A DNA stretch of 64,000 bases from Desulfonatronum thiosulfatophilum (GTDB lineage: Bacteria; Desulfobacterota; Desulfovibrionia; Desulfovibrionales; Desulfonatronaceae), in NCBI RefSeq assembly GCF_900104215.1, contig NZ_FMXO01000010.1:108064-172063 (forward strand). The letters are read 5' to 3'. Made by a program: the position numbers and the translations under genes. This document shows, in pieces, positions 61,921 to 64,000 of the stretch (its first letter is position 1; the number at the start of each line of letters is the position of its first letter). A model generated the notes under the pieces. It saw only the letters and a list, made by a program, of their open reading frames with translations. It was not told where the DNA came from and made no database searches.

Positions 61921-62106
61921 TACTGCTCAAAAAAATCGGCAATCAAAAGGTAAACCTGGGAGCGCCGCACCCCAGTGCGGCAGCGGTGTAACGCACTCAG
62001 AACCAATTTCCGGCTGGATCGCGACCCCAGTAGATGGATCACGAAACTCCCGCGTAGTTGGGTACCTGTGTACAGAAAACTTTATCGCTGACCTTTTTGA
62101 GCAGTA
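61921..62106. repeat. 186-bp element with 13-bp perfect terminal inverted repeats
   Basis: TACTGCTCAAAAA (61921-61933) recurs inverted at 62094-62106. Inside is a GC-rich palindrome (GCCGCA...TGCGGC, about 61964-61980). It fills most of the gap between the Feo peptide gene and the next exported protein. No coding capacity; probably a transposon relic or MITE. Confidence 0.55.
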
Positions 62107-62156
62107 ACGTAGATGAAAACGAAAATGAACAAAACACTCAATTGGAGGTACTGACC

Positions 62157-62477
62157 ATGTTGCACCGTATATTCACCCTCTTTTTTCTGGCCGCCTTTCT
62201 GTTTCTGTCCGGAATCGCCGCCGCGCATACGCCCTTGTTCGCCTGCTTCGACAACGCTGATGGGACGGTATATTGCGAAGGCGGATTCTCCGACGGCTCC
62301 TCCGCGGCCGGAATTCCGATCATCGTCAAGGACGGTTCCGGAAACGTGATCCAAACCCTTGAACTGTCCCGGAACAGCGATGTGGAGTTCGACAAGCCCG
62401 AAGGCGAGTATTCCGTGCTCTTCGATGGGGGTGAGGGGCATGACATCCTGATTCCCGGTTCGCAGATTTTTGAATAG
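62157..62477 (+). CDS. Small exported protein, NikL-like
   Basis: Protein of 106 residues with a signal peptide (IFTLFFLAAFLFLSGIAAAH). The mature part TPLFACFDNADGTVYCEGGF ... IPIIVKDGSGNVIQTLELSR ... EGEYSVLFDGGEGH looks like a small immunoglobulin-like beta domain. Small exported proteins of this kind (NikL) accompany DUF4198/NikK proteins in nickel or cobalt ECF-type transport loci. GGAGG precedes the ATG. It probably forms a pair with the next gene, 101 bp downstream. The NikL link is tentative. Confidence 0.6.
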   Translation: MLHRIFTLFFLAAFLFLSGIAAAHTPLFACFDNADGTVYCEGGFSDGSSAAGIPIIVKDGSGNVIQTLELSRNSDVEFDKPEGEYSVLFDGGEGHDILIPGSQIFE

Positions 62478-62578
62478 CGAGGTCTCCGTGCTTCGCCGGT
62501 TGCGGGGCACGGGTTATTGTTTGTCTTGATATGGAGTTTCATTTTCGATTTCAACAAATCATTTCTTTGGAGGATGAC

Positions 62579-63403
62579 ATGAAACGCAGATTGCTGCTTG
62601 CCGGATTGTTGACCCTGTTCCTAAGCGCTCCGGCCCTGGCCCATTTCCAAATGCTGTACACCCCGGAAAGCGCCTTGAATCAAGGCGGCGAGATGAACTT
62701 GAAGCTGGTCTTCACCCATCCCTTCGATGCCGACCACATCATGGACATGGAACCTGTTCAGGAGTTTTACGTGGTGCATCAGCGCGGCGAGGAGGGCGAG
62801 GCCCAGACCACCGACCTAAAGGAATACCTGAAGGAAATCACGTTTCGCGGCTTGGGTGATGCTGCCGGAAAAGCATTTGAAGCCAATCTTCCGGCCCGTG
62901 TTGTCCGTTCCATGGGCGACTATGTCTTCGTAGTGGTTCCGGCTCCATACTACGAAAAAGCCGACGAAGGCTACATTCAGCAGTTCACCAAGATGATCGT
63001 CAATGTCGGCGGCATGCCCGGCAACTGGCACGAGCCTTTGGGCCTGCCCGCGGAGATCGTTCCATTGAATAAGCCCTATGCCAATTGGACCGGCGGCGTG
63101 TTCACCGGAGTGGTCATGTCCAACGGAGATCCCGTGCCCAATGTTGAGGTGGATATCGAATATCTGAACGTAGAAGTGGACATGGCCGCCAACGCCTTTG
63201 TCGGTGAGCCCAGGATTGAAGCACCTCATCCGGCTTTTGAAACCATGACCGTTCTGGCCAACGATAAGGGCGAGTTCACCATCGGCCTGCCCAAGGCCGG
63301 CTGGTGGGGTATTGCCGTGCCGGACGTCGTCGAACTGGACCACAACGGCCAGGAACTGGTCCAGGAAGCAGTACTCTGGATCCAGGTAACCGATCTGCCG
63401 TAA
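62579..63403 (+). CDS. Exported DUF4198/NikK-like protein
   Basis: Periplasmic protein of 274 residues: signal peptide LLLAGLLTLFLSAPALAHFQ, then LVFTHPFDADHIMDMEPVQE, VVVPAPYYEKADEGYIQQFT and TGVVMSNGDPVPNVEVDIEY, in the pattern of DUF4198 (NikK-type) proteins that accompany nickel/cobalt uptake permeases. The His and Asp in HPFDADHIMD could bind metal. No ECF permease or ATPase is visible here; feoAB lies upstream and a terminator follows, so it may work with iron uptake or with a distant transporter. GGAGG precedes the ATG at 62579. Confidence 0.75.
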   Translation: MKRRLLLAGLLTLFLSAPALAHFQMLYTPESALNQGGEMNLKLVFTHPFDADHIMDMEPVQEFYVVHQRGEEGEAQTTDLKEYLKEITFRGLGDAAGKAFEANLPARVVRSMGDYVFVVVPAPYYEKADEGYIQQFTKMIVNVGGMPGNWHEPLGLPAEIVPLNKPYANWTGGVFTGVVMSNGDPVPNVEVDIEYLNVEVDMAANAFVGEPRIEAPHPAFETMTVLANDKGEFTIGLPKAGWWGIAVPDVVELDHNGQELVQEAVLWIQVTDLP

Positions 63404-63416
63404 CGGCCATCTCAGA

Positions 63417-63475
63417 ACCTGTCGCCGCTGTACGGAGTATCAGCGGAGTAGAGAGGCGTCGACAGGTATTTTTTG
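63417..63475 (+). terminator. Terminator after the DUF4198 gene
   Basis: ACCTGTCG (63417-63424) pairs with CGACAGGT (63460-63467), enclosing an inner hairpin CCGCTG/CAGCGG, and is followed by ATTTTTTG. Confidence 0.7.
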
Positions 63476-63692
63476 TAACTGCTCAGTACTTTTCATGAGA
63501 AACTCGGAGTGTTCCGGCTTGTCTCGATTTCTCAGCATCGCCTGTCAGACTGAGCCAGGATTCGTTCATCTAACCATTGCCAAGCGCCTGAATCGCCAAT
63601 GTTTATTCGAGCAATGGTTTGATGTTACGAAACCGGCGAAGGAGTTTGCGAGGCCGCAAAATCAAGACGAGCCGGACCTCAGCTGAGTAGTT

Positions 63693-64000
63693 GTGCGCCA
63701 GGCGAAGTCCTGGCGATTCCAGTGGGATGCAAAGTTCCCACCGTGGTAATTGCCTGTTCACCACGAAGTCCAGGCTCGGCGAGCAGGGGTGACCCGAGAC
63801 GCCAAGCGAGCCGGAAGAAGGCCGAAAGGCCGAGACAGAGTGCAGGCCTTAACGCAAGTGAACTCGCTTCGGCCTCGTTACAGCAAACTGGCGGAGGTGA
63901 CCCTGCAACTACATGGGGAAATCTGCCATTGGTGCGATGGGAAAACAGGAGCGTCGCACCATCCGCCCGGGGTGTTTGGAGACGGCATGTACTCAAGGAA
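63693..64000 (+). mobile_element. Group II intron, 5' part (continues beyond the window)
   Basis: The sequence from 63693 starts GTGCGCC, the GUGCG boundary of group II introns. It continues with a dense series of domain I helices (CCAGGCGAAGTCCTGG, GTGACCCGAGACGCCAAGCG, AGGCCGAAAGGCC, and an AACGCAAGTGAACTCGCTTC-type segment). The reverse transcriptase/maturase gene and the catalytic domain V would lie past 64000. The open minus-strand frame over this RNA is not a gene. The upstream stretch 63476-63692 has no recognised gene. Confidence 0.75.

Noticed and set aside
63679..63996. 105-codon minus frame at the window end
   Set aside because: It is the antisense of the structured 5' RNA of the group II intron.

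Overview
The window looks like a chromosomal stretch of a sulfate-reducing bacterium of the Desulfovibrionales type. It carries complete dsrABD-dsrN and dsrMKJOP sets, a 7Fe-type ferredoxin, a DsrC-like protein, class II tungstate uptake genes, CbiK with a cobalamin riboswitch, and several genes typical of that group. The species cannot be named from the sequence. No tRNA, rRNA or CRISPR array was seen.

Layout. 1-930: 5' part of a His-rich cbiK behind a cobalamin riboswitch (minus strand). 1166-3923: prfC, a SlyD-like FKBP and a HEPN-like gene. 4086-14602: a regulatory and transport array, with two tandem CBS-protein + SLC13/DASS anion-transporter units, an NTF2-like protein, a degenerate receiver, a NifX-like protein, two intact single-domain response regulators, a membrane histidine kinase, a PAS-type sigma-54 activator and a DsrC-like protein without redox cysteines. 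A sigma-54 promoter and two upstream dyads lie in this array. 14878-26003: housekeeping genes on the minus strand (DEAD-box helicase, purL, HDOD-GGDEF protein, polyprenyl synthase, cobT, pfk).

26551-40035 is the dissimilatory sulfite reduction island. It has an RsbRD-N protein, dsrMKJOP, ferredoxin and four linked accessory genes on the plus strand. These converge on dsrA-dsrB-dsrD-dsrN on the minus strand, which has a promoter overlapped by a Rex-like site. 40340-41955 holds an overlapping nuclease-like/ABC-type ATPase pair that resembles a two-gene defence module. 42161-49698: asnS, then a Mo/W region with moeA fused to a periplasmic-binding-like domain, a divergent HTH regulator carrying the same domain, and tupA-tupB-tupC with a small hairpin element inserted after tupA.

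49826-58411 is mixed: acyltransferase, RelE-type toxin-antitoxin, a binding-protein/Cache fusion, a VOC protein, a decayed modB, an aminotransferase, glnB and dacA. 58594-63403 is a Fur-like-regulated feoA-feoB-Cys-rich peptide operon followed by two exported proteins that resemble accessory parts of nickel/cobalt uptake systems. The window ends inside the 5' part of a group II intron (from 63693).

Small non-coding hairpin elements are scattered between genes (14.7, 19.7, 46.7, 47.8 and 62.0 kb). Three of them contain inverted pairs of the same roughly 27-bp palindromic unit. The two best candidates for undescribed biology are the 4.1-14.6 kb sigma-54/pseudo-receiver/DsrC-like array and the ATPase-nuclease pair at 40.3-42.0 kb.
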